A DNA stretch of 64,000 nt from Pseudomonas hormoni (lineage in GTDB: Bacteria; Pseudomonadota; Gammaproteobacteria; Pseudomonadales; Pseudomonadaceae). Shown in pieces: positions 10,271-21,786 of this stretch. The stretch is taken from contig NZ_CP075566.1 in the NCBI RefSeq assembly GCF_018502625.1, forward strand, positions 253,001 to 317,000, given 5' to 3'. Each line of letters opens with the position of its first letter. The first letter of the stretch is position 1. Made by a program: the position numbers and the translations under genes. The notes under the pieces are model-generated. The model was not told the DNA's origin. It saw only the letters and a list, made by a program, of their open reading frames with translations, and searched no databases.

Positions 10271-10572
10271 GTGTATCGGCCATTCGCATGAATGAGTCCG
10301 GTGAGCTGATGCTCAGCGGCATGCTGGACTACCGCACCGGCCCGGGCCTGCGCAAGCAGGGGCAGGCGCTGATCAAGGCCAGCAAGGCCGCCGCCTTGGT
10401 GGTGGATTGTTCGGCGGTGTTGAAGTCCAGCAGTGTCGGCTTGTCGCTGCTGCTGTGTTTCATGCGTGATGCGCAGGAGGCCGGCAAGCCGCTGAGCATC
10501 CGTGCAATGCCCGAAGACATGCGTGAAATTGCTCAGGTCAGCGAATTGACCGAGCTGTTGGCGCATCCCTAA
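10267..10572 (+). CDS. mlaB: STAS-domain protein MlaB
   Basis: A 101-residue STAS-fold protein with the typical VVDCSAVLKSSSVGLSLLLCF strand-helix. MlaB binds MlaF in the cytoplasm and stabilises the transporter. The ATGA overlap with mlaC and the position as last mla gene before ibaG fit the standard operon. An intrinsic terminator follows at 10587-10639. Confidence 0.93.
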   Translation: MSVSAIRMNESGELMLSGMLDYRTGPGLRKQGQALIKASKAAALVVDCSAVLKSSSVGLSLLLCFMRDAQEAGKPLSIRAMPEDMREIAQVSELTELLAHP

Positions 10573-10586
10573 CCGCATCGATAAGG

Positions 10587-10639
10587 AAGCCCCCCGTCAG
10601 AGTCCTGCTTCGCGGGGTTCGCAGGCGCGGGGCTTTTTT
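10587..10639 (+). terminator. Intrinsic terminator after mlaB
   Basis: The outer stem AAGCCCC / GGGGCTT is followed by a T run at 10634-10639, with a second CCCCG/CGGGG hairpin nested inside. It separates mlaFEDCB from ibaG-murA, although read-through is common in this cluster. Confidence 0.75.
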
Positions 10640-10685
10640 GTATGATGTCCGACCCGCGCGCACAGGGCGCCGATTGAGGTTGAGC

Positions 10686-12213
<1,528 letters not shown>

Positions 12214-12339
12214 TTTTTTGCTGCATGGGCATAAGGATGTGCCCGTTGAATTCGTTTCAAGTCGGGGGTCTTCGCCCTCGATGTGTGTCCGGCGCCAATT
12301 GTGACCGGGCACGTACCTTGATAAGGACTGACGTTTCCC

Positions 12340-12975
12340 ATGTTGACCATCGCACTGTCCAAGGGCCGCATCCTTGACGACACCTTGCCGCTTCTGGCTG
12401 AAGCGGGCATCGTGCCGACCGAGAATCCGGACAAGAGCCGCAAGCTGATCATCCCCACGACCCAGGCCGATGTGCGCCTGCTGATCGTGCGCGCCACCGA
12501 CGTGCCGACTTACGTCGAGCATGGTGCCGCTGACCTGGGCGTCGCCGGTAAAGATGTGCTGATGGAATACGGTGGCCAGGGCCTGTACGAGCCTCTGGAC
12601 CTGCGAATTGCCCTCTGCAAGCTGATGACCGCTGGCCGTGTCGGCGACGTCGAGCCCAAGGGCCGTCTGCGCGTGGCAACCAAGTTCGTCAACGTTGCCA
12701 AGCGCTATTACGCGGAACAGGGTCGCCAGGTCGATATCATCAAGCTCTACGGCTCGATGGAACTGGCGCCGCTGATCGGTCTGGCGGACAAGATCATCGA
12801 CGTGGTCGACACCGGCAATACGCTGCGCGCCAATGGCCTGGAACCTCAGGATTTCATTGCCGACATCAGCTCCCGGCTGATCGTCAACAAAGCTTCGATG
12901 AAAATGCAGCACGCCCGTATCCAGGCGTTGATCGACACCCTGCGCAAGGCAGTGGAGTCTCGACACCGCGGCTGA
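12340..12975 (+). CDS. hisG: ATP phosphoribosyltransferase, short form HisG
   Basis: At 211 residues this is the short HisG type, which has the catalytic domain but lacks the C-terminal regulatory ACT-like domain. It therefore needs the HisZ subunit for activity and histidine feedback. No hisZ is visible here, so it must lie elsewhere on the chromosome. It catalyses the first step of histidine synthesis. The PRPP-binding segment [10 protein letters not shown] and the [12 protein letters not shown] loop are present. Confidence 0.96.
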   Translation: MLTIALSKGRILDDTLPLLAEAGIVPTENPDKSRKLIIPTTQADVRLLIVRATDVPTYVEHGAADLGVAGKDVLMEYGGQGLYEPLDLRIALCKLMTAGRVGDVEPKGRLRVATKFVNVAKRYYAEQGRQVDIIKLYGSMELAPLIGLADKIIDVVDTGNTLRANGLEPQDFIADISSRLIVNKASMKMQHARIQALIDTLRKAVESRHRG

Positions 12976-13027
12976 TTCACCTGCGCGACCGCAAGGCGCG
13001 CCGTCTATCCGCCTCATAGCCAGAATT

Positions 13028-13077
13028 CTCAGGTGCCCAAGCGGATCGAATGTTAGCTTCGGGCGCCTGAGTTTTTT
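13028..13077 (+). terminator. Intrinsic terminator between hisG and hisD
   Basis: An 11-base stem, CTCAGGTGCCC pairing with GGGCGCCTGAG (one G-U pair), is followed directly by six T residues. It lies within what would otherwise look like a his operon, so hisG and hisD-hisC may be separate or only partly coupled transcripts. Confidence 0.8.
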
Positions 13078-13100
13078 GCCAATCCTATGAGGCTCTCGCT

Positions 13101-14426
13101 ATGACCGCACTGACTGCAATTCGCCGACTCAACGCTGCTGACCCGGATTTCGCACATCATCTGGATCATCTGCTGAGCTGGGAAAGTGTGTCTGACGACT
13201 CGGTCAATCAGCGGGTGCTGGACATCATCAAAGCCGTACGCGAGCGCGGCGATGCGGCGCTGGTAGATTTCACCCGGCAGTTCGACGGTCTGGACGTCGC
13301 CTCGATGGCAGACCTGATTCTGCCGCGCGAACGCCTGGAACTGGCCCTGACCCGAATCACCGTGCCTCAGCGCGAAGCCCTGGAAAAAGCCGCGGCCCGT
13401 GTGCGCAGCTACCACGAAAAGCAAAAGCAGGATTCCTGGAGCTACACCGAAGCCGACGGCACCGTGCTGGGCCAGAAGGTCACACCGCTGGACCGCGCCG
13501 GTCTTTATGTCCCGGGCGGCAAAGCGTCGTATCCGTCGTCCGTACTGATGAATGCGATCCCGGCCAAAGTGGCGGGCGTGACCGAAGTGGTCATGGTGGT
13601 GCCGACGCCGCGTGGTGAAATCAACGAGCTGGTGCTGGCCGCCGCTTGCATCGCCGGCGTTGACCGCGTCTTCACCATCGGTGGCGCACAAGCCGTTGCG
13701 GCGCTGGCTTACGGCACCGAAAGCGTGCCGAAGGTCGACAAGGTGGTCGGTCCGGGCAACATCTATGTTGCCACCGCCAAGCGCCACGTATTTGGCCAGG
13801 TCGGCATCGACATGATCGCCGGTCCGTCGGAAATCCTCGTGGTATGCGACGGCAAGACAGATCCGGACTGGATCGCCATGGACCTGTTTTCCCAGGCTGA
13901 ACACGACGAAGACGCCCAGGCGATTCTGGTCAGCCCGGACGCCGAGTTCCTCGACCAGGTCGCTGCCAGCATCGCCAAATTGCTGCCGACCATGGAGCGT
14001 GCCGAGATCATCGAAACCTCGATTAACGGTCGTGGTGCGCTGATCAAGGTGCGCGACATGGAACAGGCGATCGAAGTGGCCAACCGCATTGCACCCGAGC
14101 ACCTGGAGTTGTCGGTCGCTGACCCGCAAGCCTGGTTGCCGCAGATCCGTCACGCGGGCGCGATCTTCATGGGCCGTCACACCTCCGAAGCCCTGGGCGA
14201 CTACTGCGCCGGCCCGAACCACGTGCTGCCAACCTCCGGCACCGCGCGCTTCTCATCGCCGTTGGGTGTGTACGACTTCCAGAAACGCTCGTCGATCATC
14301 TTCTGCTCCGAGCAAGGTGCGTCCGAACTGGGCAAGACCGCTTCCGTACTGGCCCGTGGCGAGTCGCTGACCGCCCACGCCCGCAGCGCCGAATACCGTA
14401 TCGTTGACGAGCAAAAGGGGAACTGA
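13101..14426 (+). CDS. hisD: Histidinol dehydrogenase HisD
   Basis: A 441-residue enzyme of the usual length. It performs the last two oxidations of histidine synthesis, L-histidinol to L-histidine, using NAD and zinc. Recognisable segments are the nucleotide site [43 protein letters not shown] and the active-site IAPEHLEL. It is two bases upstream of hisC, so they are co-translated. Confidence 0.98.
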   Translation: MTALTAIRRLNAADPDFAHHLDHLLSWESVSDDSVNQRVLDIIKAVRERGDAALVDFTRQFDGLDVASMADLILPRERLELALTRITVPQREALEKAAARVRSYHEKQKQDSWSYTEADGTVLGQKVTPLDRAGLYVPGGKASYPSSVLMNAIPAKVAGVTEVVMVVPTPRGEINELVLAAACIAGVDRVFTIGGAQAVAALAYGTESVPKVDKVVGPGNIYVATAKRHVFGQVGIDMIAGPSEILVVCDGKTDPDWIAMDLFSQAEHDEDAQAILVSPDAEFLDQVAASIAKLLPTMERAEIIETSINGRGALIKVRDMEQAIEVANRIAPEHLELSVADPQAWLPQIRHAGAIFMGRHTSEALGDYCAGPNHVLPTSGTARFSSPLGVYDFQKRSSIIFCSEQGASELGKTASVLARGESLTAHARSAEYRIVDEQKGN

Positions 14427-14428
14427 AC

Positions 14429-15481
14429 ATGAGTAAATTCTGGAGCCCGTTCGTCAAGAATCTGGTGCCTTACGTGCCGGGCGAGCAGCCGAAACTGGCG
14501 AAACTGGTGAAGCTCAACACCAACGAAAATCCATACGGCCCATCGCCAAAAGCCCTGGCAGCGATGCAGACCGAGCTGAACGACAACCTGCGTCTGTACC
14601 CGGACCCGAACAGTGATTTGCTCAAGAACGCTGTCGCCAGGTACTACGGCGTGCAGAGCAATCAGGTGTTTCTCGGCAACGGTTCCGATGAAGTCCTGGC
14701 GCACATCTTTCACGGTTTGCTGCAGCACGATAAACCGCTGCTGTTCCCGGACATCAGCTACAGCTTCTACCCGGTTTACTGCGGGTTGTATGGCATCACG
14801 TTCGACGCGGTTCCGCTGGACGAGCAGTTCCAGATCGACCCGGCGGACTACGCCAAACCAAACGGCGGGATCATTTTCCCCAACCCGAATGCGCCGACCG
14901 GTTGCCTGCTGGCGCTGGACGCGGTTGAGCAAATCCTCAAGGCCAGCCCGGATTCGGTGGTCGTGGTGGACGAGGCGTACATCGACTTCGGTGGCGAGAC
15001 GGCGATCAGCCTGGTGGACCGTTATCCGAATTTGCTGGTGACTCAGACCTTGTCCAAGTCCCGTTCACTGGCCGGCCTGCGAGTGGGGCTGGCGGTCGGA
15101 CATCCGGATTTGATCGAAGCGCTGGAGCGGATCAAGAACAGCTTCAACTCTTACCCGCTGGATCGCATGGCGAATGTCGGCGCTGCGGCTGCGTTCGAGG
15201 ACCGTGAGTATTTCGACAAGACGTGTCGTCTGGTGATCGAACACCGCGAATGGGTGATTTCGCAGTTGCAGGGCAAGGGTTTTGAAGTGCTGCCGTCGGC
15301 GGCGAACTTCATTTTCGCGCGTCATCCGCAGCACGATGCGGCAGGGCTGGCGGCGAAGCTGCGCGAGCAGGGCGTGATTGTCCGGCACTTCAAGCAGGAG
15401 CGGATTGCCCAGTTCCTGCGGATTTCCATTGGCACGCCGGAGCAGAATCAGGCGCTGATCGACGGTCTCGGCGACCTCTAA
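14429..15481 (+). CDS. hisC: Histidinol-phosphate aminotransferase HisC
   Basis: This 350-residue class I/II PLP aminotransferase has the PLP lysine in [14 protein letters not shown] (Lys210). The N-terminal [12 protein letters not shown] and PNPNAPTG motifs are typical of HisC. It converts imidazole-acetol phosphate to histidinol phosphate. It is the last gene of the his run; a REP pair lies just after its stop, before the convergent algW. Confidence 0.97.
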   Translation: MSKFWSPFVKNLVPYVPGEQPKLAKLVKLNTNENPYGPSPKALAAMQTELNDNLRLYPDPNSDLLKNAVARYYGVQSNQVFLGNGSDEVLAHIFHGLLQHDKPLLFPDISYSFYPVYCGLYGITFDAVPLDEQFQIDPADYAKPNGGIIFPNPNAPTGCLLALDAVEQILKASPDSVVVVDEAYIDFGGETAISLVDRYPNLLVTQTLSKSRSLAGLRVGLAVGHPDLIEALERIKNSFNSYPLDRMANVGAAAAFEDREYFDKTCRLVIEHREWVISQLQGKGFEVLPSAANFIFARHPQHDAAGLAAKLREQGVIVRHFKQERIAQFLRISIGTPEQNQALIDGLGDL

Positions 15482-15492
15482 ACTACCACTGA

Positions 15493-15590
15493 CCCTGTAG
15501 GAGCAAGGCTTGCCCGCGAAGAGCGATAACGCGGTGTACCTGATGCACCGTGTCATCGTTCTTCGCGGGCAAGCCTCGCTCCTACAGGGT
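15493..15590. repeat. REP pair, class A (GTAGGAGCGAGGCTTGCCCGCGAA type)
   Basis: A head-to-head REP pair lies between convergent hisC and algW. The outer arms read GTAGGAGCAAGGCTTGCCCG and its complement. The centre is itself a palindrome, GATAACGCGGTG...CACCGTGTCATC. The centre is nearly identical to that of the element at 17641. Confidence 0.88.
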
Positions 15591-15604
15591 TTTGTGTTGG
15601 CTGT

Positions 15605-16765
<1,161 letters not shown>

Positions 16766-16867
16766 TAAGCACGTCCTGGAAGGTTGCAGGCGGTATGAGA
16801 CCGCCCATAATGTCGCGCATTATACGAGGCCGCGCGCGCCTCTGAACGGGATATTTAGGAGTCTTTT

Positions 16868-17626
16868 ATGGCCGTCGCCCTGAGCACCCTGGTCGAAGAA
16901 GCCGACCGTTATCTGAACAGTGCAAAGATTGCCGATTATTGCCCCAACGGGTTACAGGTTGAAGGTCGGCCGCAGGTGATGCGCATCGTCAGTGGCGTCA
17001 CCGCCAGTCAGGCGCTGCTGGACGCTGCGGTCGAAGCCCAGGCCGACCTGGTGCTGGTGCATCACGGGTATTTCTGGAAGGGCGAGAACCCGTGCATCAC
17101 CGGCATGAAGCAGCGTAGGTTGAAAACCCTGCTCAAGCACGATATCAGCCTGCTGTCGTATCACTTGCCGTTGGACCTGCACCCGGAAGTCGGCAACAAC
17201 GTGCAGCTTGCGCGTCAGCTGGACATCACCGTCGAAGGCCCGCTCGATCCGGATAACCTTAAAGTTGTCGGTCTGGTGGGCTCTCTGAGTGAACCGGTGA
17301 CACCGCGTGATTTCGCGCGCCGCGTGCAGGAAGTCATGGGCCGCGAGCCGTTGCTGATCGAAGGCAGCGAGATGATCCGTCGGGTCGGCTGGTGCACCGG
17401 TGGCGGCCAGGGTTACATCGATCAGGCTGTGTTGGCGGGTGTCGATCTGTACCTCAGCGGAGAAGCGTCCGAACAGACCTTCCACAGCGCCCGGGAAAAC
17501 GACATCAGCTTCATCGCCGCCGGCCACCACGCCACCGAGCGCTATGGTGTGCAGGCGTTGGGCGATTACCTGGCGCGACGGTTTGCGCTGGAGCACATCT
17601 TCATCGATTGCCCCAACCCGATCTAG
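16868..17626 (+). CDS. Nif3-like dinuclear metal-centre hexameric protein (YbgI family)
   Basis: 252 residues matching the DUF34/NIF3 family. Metal-ligand segments include VLVHHGYFWKGE, LLSYHLPLDLHPEVGNN and the C-terminal FIAAGHHATERYGVQALGDYL. The family forms toroidal hexamers with two metals per subunit, and its reaction is still debated (GTP cyclohydrolase II-like or nucleotide chemistry has been suggested). A GGAG site precedes the ATG. It stands alone, between algW and cysD. Confidence 0.92.
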   Translation: MAVALSTLVEEADRYLNSAKIADYCPNGLQVEGRPQVMRIVSGVTASQALLDAAVEAQADLVLVHHGYFWKGENPCITGMKQRRLKTLLKHDISLLSYHLPLDLHPEVGNNVQLARQLDITVEGPLDPDNLKVVGLVGSLSEPVTPRDFARRVQEVMGREPLLIEGSEMIRRVGWCTGGGQGYIDQAVLAGVDLYLSGEASEQTFHSARENDISFIAAGHHATERYGVQALGDYLARRFALEHIFIDCPNPI

Positions 17627-17640
17627 TTTTCACACATTCT

Positions 17641-17730
17641 TGTAGGAGCGAGGCTTGCCCGCGAAGAACGATAACGCGGTGTACCTGATGCACCGCGTTA
17701 TCGTTTTCGCGGGCAAGCCTCGCTCCTACA
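17641..17730. repeat. REP pair, class A, nearly identical centre to the copy at 15493
   Basis: Arms GTAGGAGCGAGGCTTGCCCG and complement enclose a centre GATAACGCGGTG...CACCGCGTTATC. The element sits directly after the Nif3 stop codon. The shared centre with the element 2 kb upstream suggests recent duplication of a whole REPIN. Confidence 0.88.
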
Positions 17731-17753
17731 TGGTCCGTGTAGCCCAAACGAGG

Positions 17754-17771
17754 GGGTATATTCATATACCC
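17754..17771. promoter_or_regulatory. Perfect 18-base palindrome upstream of cysD
   Basis: GGGTATATTCATATACCC is a perfect inverted repeat about 105 bases before the cysD start. A TAGGAT box at about 17814 could be the cysD -10 element, which would put this palindrome upstream of the promoter, where an activator would bind. It is followed by only three T residues, so it is a weak terminator candidate. Its function is inferred. Confidence 0.4.
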
Positions 17772-17874
17772 TTTCGATCTAGCCCGCGGCCTGATTAGAA
17801 GAGGTCGCTGTGCTAGGATTCCCCGCTCGAACACGGCCCGCTGGCCGTCCATAAGATCGTTTTCGTGAGTAGCC

Positions 17875-18792
17875 ATGGTCGACAAACTGACGCATCTGAA
17901 ACAGCTGGAGGCCGAAAGCATCCACATCATCCGCGAGGTCGCCGCCGAGTTCGATAACCCGGTGATGCTGTACTCCGTCGGTAAAGACTCCGCCGTGATG
18001 CTGCACCTTGCGCGCAAGGCATTCTTCCCGGGCAAGCTTCCGTTCCCGGTGATGCACGTCGACACCCGGTGGAAGTTCAAGGAAATGTACGCGTTCCGCG
18101 ACCGCATGGTCGAAGAGCTCGGCCTTGACCTGATCGTGCACGTGAACCCCGATGGCGTCGCGCAGGGCATCAACCCGCTGACCCACGGCAGCGCCAAGCA
18201 CACCGATATCATGAAAACCGAAGGCCTTAAACAGGCCCTCGACAAGCACGGCTTCGACGCCGCGTTCGGTGGCGCTCGCCGCGACGAAGAGAAGTCCCGT
18301 GCCAAAGAGCGCGTGTATTCCTTCCGCGACACCAAGCACCGCTGGGACCCGAAAAACCAGCGTCCAGAGCTGTGGAACGTCTACAACGGCAACGTCAACA
18401 AGGGTGAGTCGATCCGCGTTTTCCCGTTGTCGAACTGGACCGAGCTGGACATCTGGCAGTATATCTACCTCGAAGGCATCCCGATCGTTCCACTGTATTT
18501 CGCCGCCGAGCGCGACGTCATCGAGATGAATGGCACCTGGATCATGATCGACGACGAACGCCTGCTCAATCACCTGAGCGACGAAGACAAGGCACGCATC
18601 GTCAAGAAAAAAGTCCGTTTCCGCACACTGGGTGACTACCCGTTGACCGGTGCGGTCGAGTCCGAGGCCACCAGCCTGACCGACATCATTCAGGAAATGC
18701 TCCTGACGCGAACTTCCGAACGCCAGGGCCGGGTCATCGACCACGATGGCGCAGGCTCGATGGAAGAAAAGAAACGTCAGGGTTATTTCTAA
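17875..18792 (+). CDS. cysD: Sulfate adenylyltransferase subunit 2 CysD
   Basis: This 305-residue PAPS-reductase/ATP-pyrophosphatase-fold subunit has the PP-loop SVGKDS at residues 34-39 and the arginine-rich [15 protein letters not shown] segment. With CysN it makes adenosine 5'-phosphosulfate from ATP and sulfate, the entry to cysteine synthesis. It is nine bases upstream of cysNC. Length is normal. Confidence 0.98.
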   Translation: MVDKLTHLKQLEAESIHIIREVAAEFDNPVMLYSVGKDSAVMLHLARKAFFPGKLPFPVMHVDTRWKFKEMYAFRDRMVEELGLDLIVHVNPDGVAQGINPLTHGSAKHTDIMKTEGLKQALDKHGFDAAFGGARRDEEKSRAKERVYSFRDTKHRWDPKNQRPELWNVYNGNVNKGESIRVFPLSNWTELDIWQYIYLEGIPIVPLYFAAERDVIEMNGTWIMIDDERLLNHLSDEDKARIVKKKVRFRTLGDYPLTGAVESEATSLTDIIQEMLLTRTSERQGRVIDHDGAGSMEEKKRQGYF

Positions 18793-18801
18793 GGGGTTGT
18801 C

Positions 18802-20700
18802 ATGTCGCACGCATCTGATTTGATCAGCGAGGACATCCTCGCCTACCTGGGCCAGCACGAACGCAAGGAAATGCTGCGCTTTCTGACCTGTGGCAACGTC
18901 GACGACGGCAAGAGCACCCTGATCGGGCGCCTGCTGCACGACTCCAAGATGATCTACGAAGATCACCTGGAAGCCATTACCCGCGACTCGAAAAAAGTCG
19001 GCACCACCGGCGAAGACATCGACCTGGCATTGCTGGTCGACGGCCTGCAGGCCGAGCGTGAGCAGGGCATCACCATTGATGTCGCTTACCGCTATTTCTC
19101 CACCGCCAAGCGCAAATTCATCATCGCCGACACCCCTGGCCATGAGCAGTACACCCGCAACATGGCCACCGGTGCATCCACCTGTGACCTGGCGATCATC
19201 CTGGTCGACGCCCGTTACGGCGTGCAGACCCAGACCCGTCGCCACAGCTTCATTGCCTCGTTGCTCGGCATCAAGCACATCGTGGTCGCCATCAACAAGA
19301 TGGACCTCAACGGCTTCGACGAAAGCGTGTTCGAGTCGATCAAGGCCGACTACCTGAAATTCGCCGAAGGCATCGCATTCAAGCCGACCACCATGGCCTT
19401 CGTGCCGATGTCGGCGCTGAAGGGCGACAACGTGGTGAACAAGTCCGAGCGCTCGCCGTGGTACACCGGCCAGTCGCTGATGGAAATTCTCGAGACCGTC
19501 GAGATCGCCAGCGACCGTAACTACACCGACCTGCGTTTCCCGGTGCAGTACGTCAACCGTCCGAACCTGAACTTCCGTGGTTTCGCCGGCACCCTGGCCA
19601 GCGGCATCGTGCACAAGGGCGATGAAGTCGTTGTGCTGCCGTCGGGCAAGAGCAGCCGCGTCAAATCCATCGTCACTTTCGAAGGTGAACTGGAACACGC
19701 CGGTCCTGGTCAAGCGGTGACGCTGACCATGGAAGACGAAATCGACATCTCTCGCGGCGACTTGCTGGTGCACGCCGACAACCTGCCGCAAGTGACCGAC
19801 GCCTTCGACGCCATGCTGGTGTGGATGGCCGAAGAACCGATGCTGCCGGGCAAGAAATACGACATCAAGCGCGCCACGAGTTACGTGCCGGGTTCGATCA
19901 CCAGCATCGTCAACCGCGTTGACGTGAACACCCTGGAAGAAGGCGCGGCGAGTTCGTTGCAGTTGAACGAGATCGGTCGGGTCAAGATCAGCCTCGACGC
20001 GGCCATCGCTCTGGACGGTTACGCGAGCAACCGCACCACCGGTTCGTTCATCGTCATCGATCGTCTGACCAACGGCACCGTCGCCGCCGGCATGATCATC
20101 GCTCAGCCGTTGGCGCATGGCAGCAGCACGCACCACGGCAAACTGGCCCACGTGGCCACCGAAGAACGCGCCCAGCGTTTCGGCCAGCAGCCGGCCACCG
20201 TGTTGTTCAGCGGATTGTCGGGCGCGGGCAAAAGCACGCTGGCCTACGCGGTTGAACGCAAGCTGTTCGACATGGGCCGTGCGGTGTTTGTGCTCGACGG
20301 TCAGAACCTGCGTCACGACCTGAACAAAGGTCTGCCCCAGGATCGCGCCGGGCGTACCGAGAACTGGCGTCGTGCGGCGCACGTTGCGCGTCAGTTCAAC
20401 GAAGCCGGTCTGCTGACGCTGGCAGCCTTCGTTGCACCGAGTGCCGAAGGTCGTGAGCAGGCCAGGGACCTGATCGGCAAGGAGCGTCTGCTGACGGTCT
20501 ACGTCCAGGCCTCGCCGACGGTCTGTGCCGAGCGTGATCCGCAAGGCTTGTACGCGGCGGCCGGGGATAACATCCCGGGTGATTCCTTCCCGTACGACGT
20601 GCCGCTGGACGCCGACCTCGTGGTCGACACCCAGTCGCTGACGCTGGAAGAAAGCGTCAAGCAAGTGCTGGATCTGCTGCGCCAGCGTGGCGCGATCTAA
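18802..20700 (+). CDS. cysNC: Bifunctional sulfate adenylyltransferase subunit 1 / APS kinase CysNC
   Basis: 632 residues combine two enzymes. Residues 1 to about 455 are the CysN GTPase (G1 GNVDDGKST at 31-39, DTPGHEQ, NKMD). From about 470 to the end is an APS kinase with the P-loop GLSGAGKST and the [17 protein letters not shown] segment. GTP hydrolysis drives APS formation with CysD, and the kinase converts APS to PAPS. The fusion is common in pseudomonads. A strong terminator follows. Confidence 0.97.
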   Translation: MSHASDLISEDILAYLGQHERKEMLRFLTCGNVDDGKSTLIGRLLHDSKMIYEDHLEAITRDSKKVGTTGEDIDLALLVDGLQAEREQGITIDVAYRYFSTAKRKFIIADTPGHEQYTRNMATGASTCDLAIILVDARYGVQTQTRRHSFIASLLGIKHIVVAINKMDLNGFDESVFESIKADYLKFAEGIAFKPTTMAFVPMSALKGDNVVNKSERSPWYTGQSLMEILETVEIASDRNYTDLRFPVQYVNRPNLNFRGFAGTLASGIVHKGDEVVVLPSGKSSRVKSIVTFEGELEHAGPGQAVTLTMEDEIDISRGDLLVHADNLPQVTDAFDAMLVWMAEEPMLPGKKYDIKRATSYVPGSITSIVNRVDVNTLEEGAASSLQLNEIGRVKISLDAAIALDGYASNRTTGSFIVIDRLTNGTVAAGMIIAQPLAHGSSTHHGKLAHVATEERAQRFGQQPATVLFSGLSGAGKSTLAYAVERKLFDMGRAVFVLDGQNLRHDLNKGLPQDRAGRTENWRRAAHVARQFNEAGLLTLAAFVAPSAEGREQARDLIGKERLLTVYVQASPTVCAERDPQGLYAAAGDNIPGDSFPYDVPLDADLVVDTQSLTLEESVKQVLDLLRQRGAI

Positions 20701-20720
20701 GCGTTAGCCGCGCAATAAAA

Positions 20721-20757
20721 AACCCGCCGATGAGTGATCATCGGCGGGTTTTTTTGT
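20721..20757 (+). terminator. Intrinsic terminator of cysD-cysNC
   Basis: An 11-base stem, AACCCGCCGAT / ATCGGCGGGTT, with an 8-base loop, is followed by a run of seven T. It lies 20 bases after the stop codon. Confidence 0.92.
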
Positions 20758-20768
20758 GTCCTTGGAAT

Positions 20769-20865
20769 CGCCATCGCTGGCAAGCCAGCTCCCACAGGAT
20801 TCGAGTCGTACGCGGTAGATGTGTGCACCATAAAACCCTGTGGGAGCGGGCTTGCCCGCGATGAG
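20769..20865. repeat. REP pair, class B (CTGGCAAGCCAGCTCCCACAGG type)
   Basis: The left unit ATCGCTGGCAAGCCAGCTCC and right unit GTGGGAGCGGGCTTGCCCGC face each other across about 45 bases. The element lies between convergent cysNC and the acyltransferase. It belongs to the TGTGGGAGC class also seen at 26850 and 33086. Confidence 0.85.
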
Positions 20866-20883
20866 GCCGGTACAGTCAACTAA

Positions 20884-21786
20884 CTACTTGGCTGGATACT
20901 CCCGATGCATCTGCTCCAGCAGCGCATCCTTGTCTTCCCACAACTGATTGATCCACCCCTGAAACTGCAAGCGATACTCCCCATCCTGGTCGTAGTTCTT
21001 GCCGATGAACTGCGGCGGAATTTTCAACTCCTGAAAATGCACCACCACGTCCGCAACATTCCCGCACAGCAGATCCCAATACCCCGGACGCCCGCCCGGA
21101 TAGTGAATGGTCACGTTGACGATCGACTCCAGTTGCTCACCCATCGCATCCAGCACAAACGCAATGCCACCGGCCTTGGGCTTGAGCAGATACTTGAACG
21201 GTGATTTCTGCTGAGCGTGCTTGCCTTCGGTGAAGCGCGTGCCTTCGACGAAATTGAAAATCCCCACTGGGTTATTGCGAAACTTCGCGCAGGTCTTGCG
21301 CGTGGTTTCCAGGTCCTTGCCTTTCTTCTCCGGGTGCTTTTCCAGGTAGGCCTTGGAGTAGCGCTTCATGAAAGGAAAGCCCAACGTCCACCACGCCAGA
21401 CCAATCACCGGCACCCAGATCAGCTCTTGCTTGAGAAAAAACTTCAGCGGCTGGATGCGACGGTTGAGCACGTATTGCAGCACCATGATGTCGACCCAGC
21501 TCTGATGGTTGCTGGTGATCAGGTACGAGTGCTGATAGTCCAGACCTTCAAGGCCGCTGAGGTGCCAGCGGGTACGGCGGACCAGATTCATCCATGCCTT
21601 GTTGTTGCTGATCCAGGCTTCATGGGTATCGCTCATCAGCCAGCGTGTGAAACGCTGGGTGAGGGCGAAGGGCAACACCTTGAAAATCGCCACGCAGAAC
21701 AGAAACGAGCAGAGCAAAATCGTATTCAGGGCCAGCAACAACGATGCAATCACGCCGCGCACGGCGGCAGGCAGGGAATCCAGCAT
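20884..21786 (-). CDS. Membrane-associated acyltransferase (YihG-like, PlsC family)
   Basis: This 300-residue PlsC-domain protein has an N-terminal membrane segment (residues 12-38), the catalytic HX4D box NHQSWVD (His94, Asp99) and the EGTR motif in FVEGTRFT. Such enzymes transfer acyl chains to lysophosphatidate or related lipids; this longer subfamily resembles E. coli YihG. Its start is one base from the pta stop on the same strand, so it is probably co-transcribed with pta. The exact acceptor is unknown. Confidence 0.88.
   Translation of the reverse strand: MLDSLPAAVRGVIASLLLALNTILLCSFLFCVAIFKVLPFALTQRFTRWLMSDTHEAWISNNKAWMNLVRRTRWHLSGLEGLDYQHSYLITSNHQSWVDIMVLQYVLNRRIQPLKFFLKQELIWVPVIGLAWWTLGFPFMKRYSKAYLEKHPEKKGKDLETTRKTCAKFRNNPVGIFNFVEGTRFTEGKHAQQKSPFKYLLKPKAGGIAFVLDAMGEQLESIVNVTIHYPGGRPGYWDLLCGNVADVVVHFQELKIPPQFIGKNYDQDGEYRLQFQGWINQLWEDKDALLEQMHREYPAK

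Noticed and set aside
15493..15590. Repeated palindromes that might suggest CRISPR
   Set aside because: They are isolated inverted REP pairs at gene ends, not regularly spaced direct repeats with unique spacers, and no cas genes are present.
17601..18335. A 244-codon minus-strand frame running through cysD into the REP element
   Set aside because: Antisense to cysD, and its end is a translation of the REP repeat, a common artefact.
17779..20664. A 961-codon open frame on the minus strand opposite cysD-cysNC
   Set aside because: It lies wholly antisense to well-recognised genes, is rich in His, Gln, Val and Arg as expected from reversed GC-rich codons, and has no recognisable domain.
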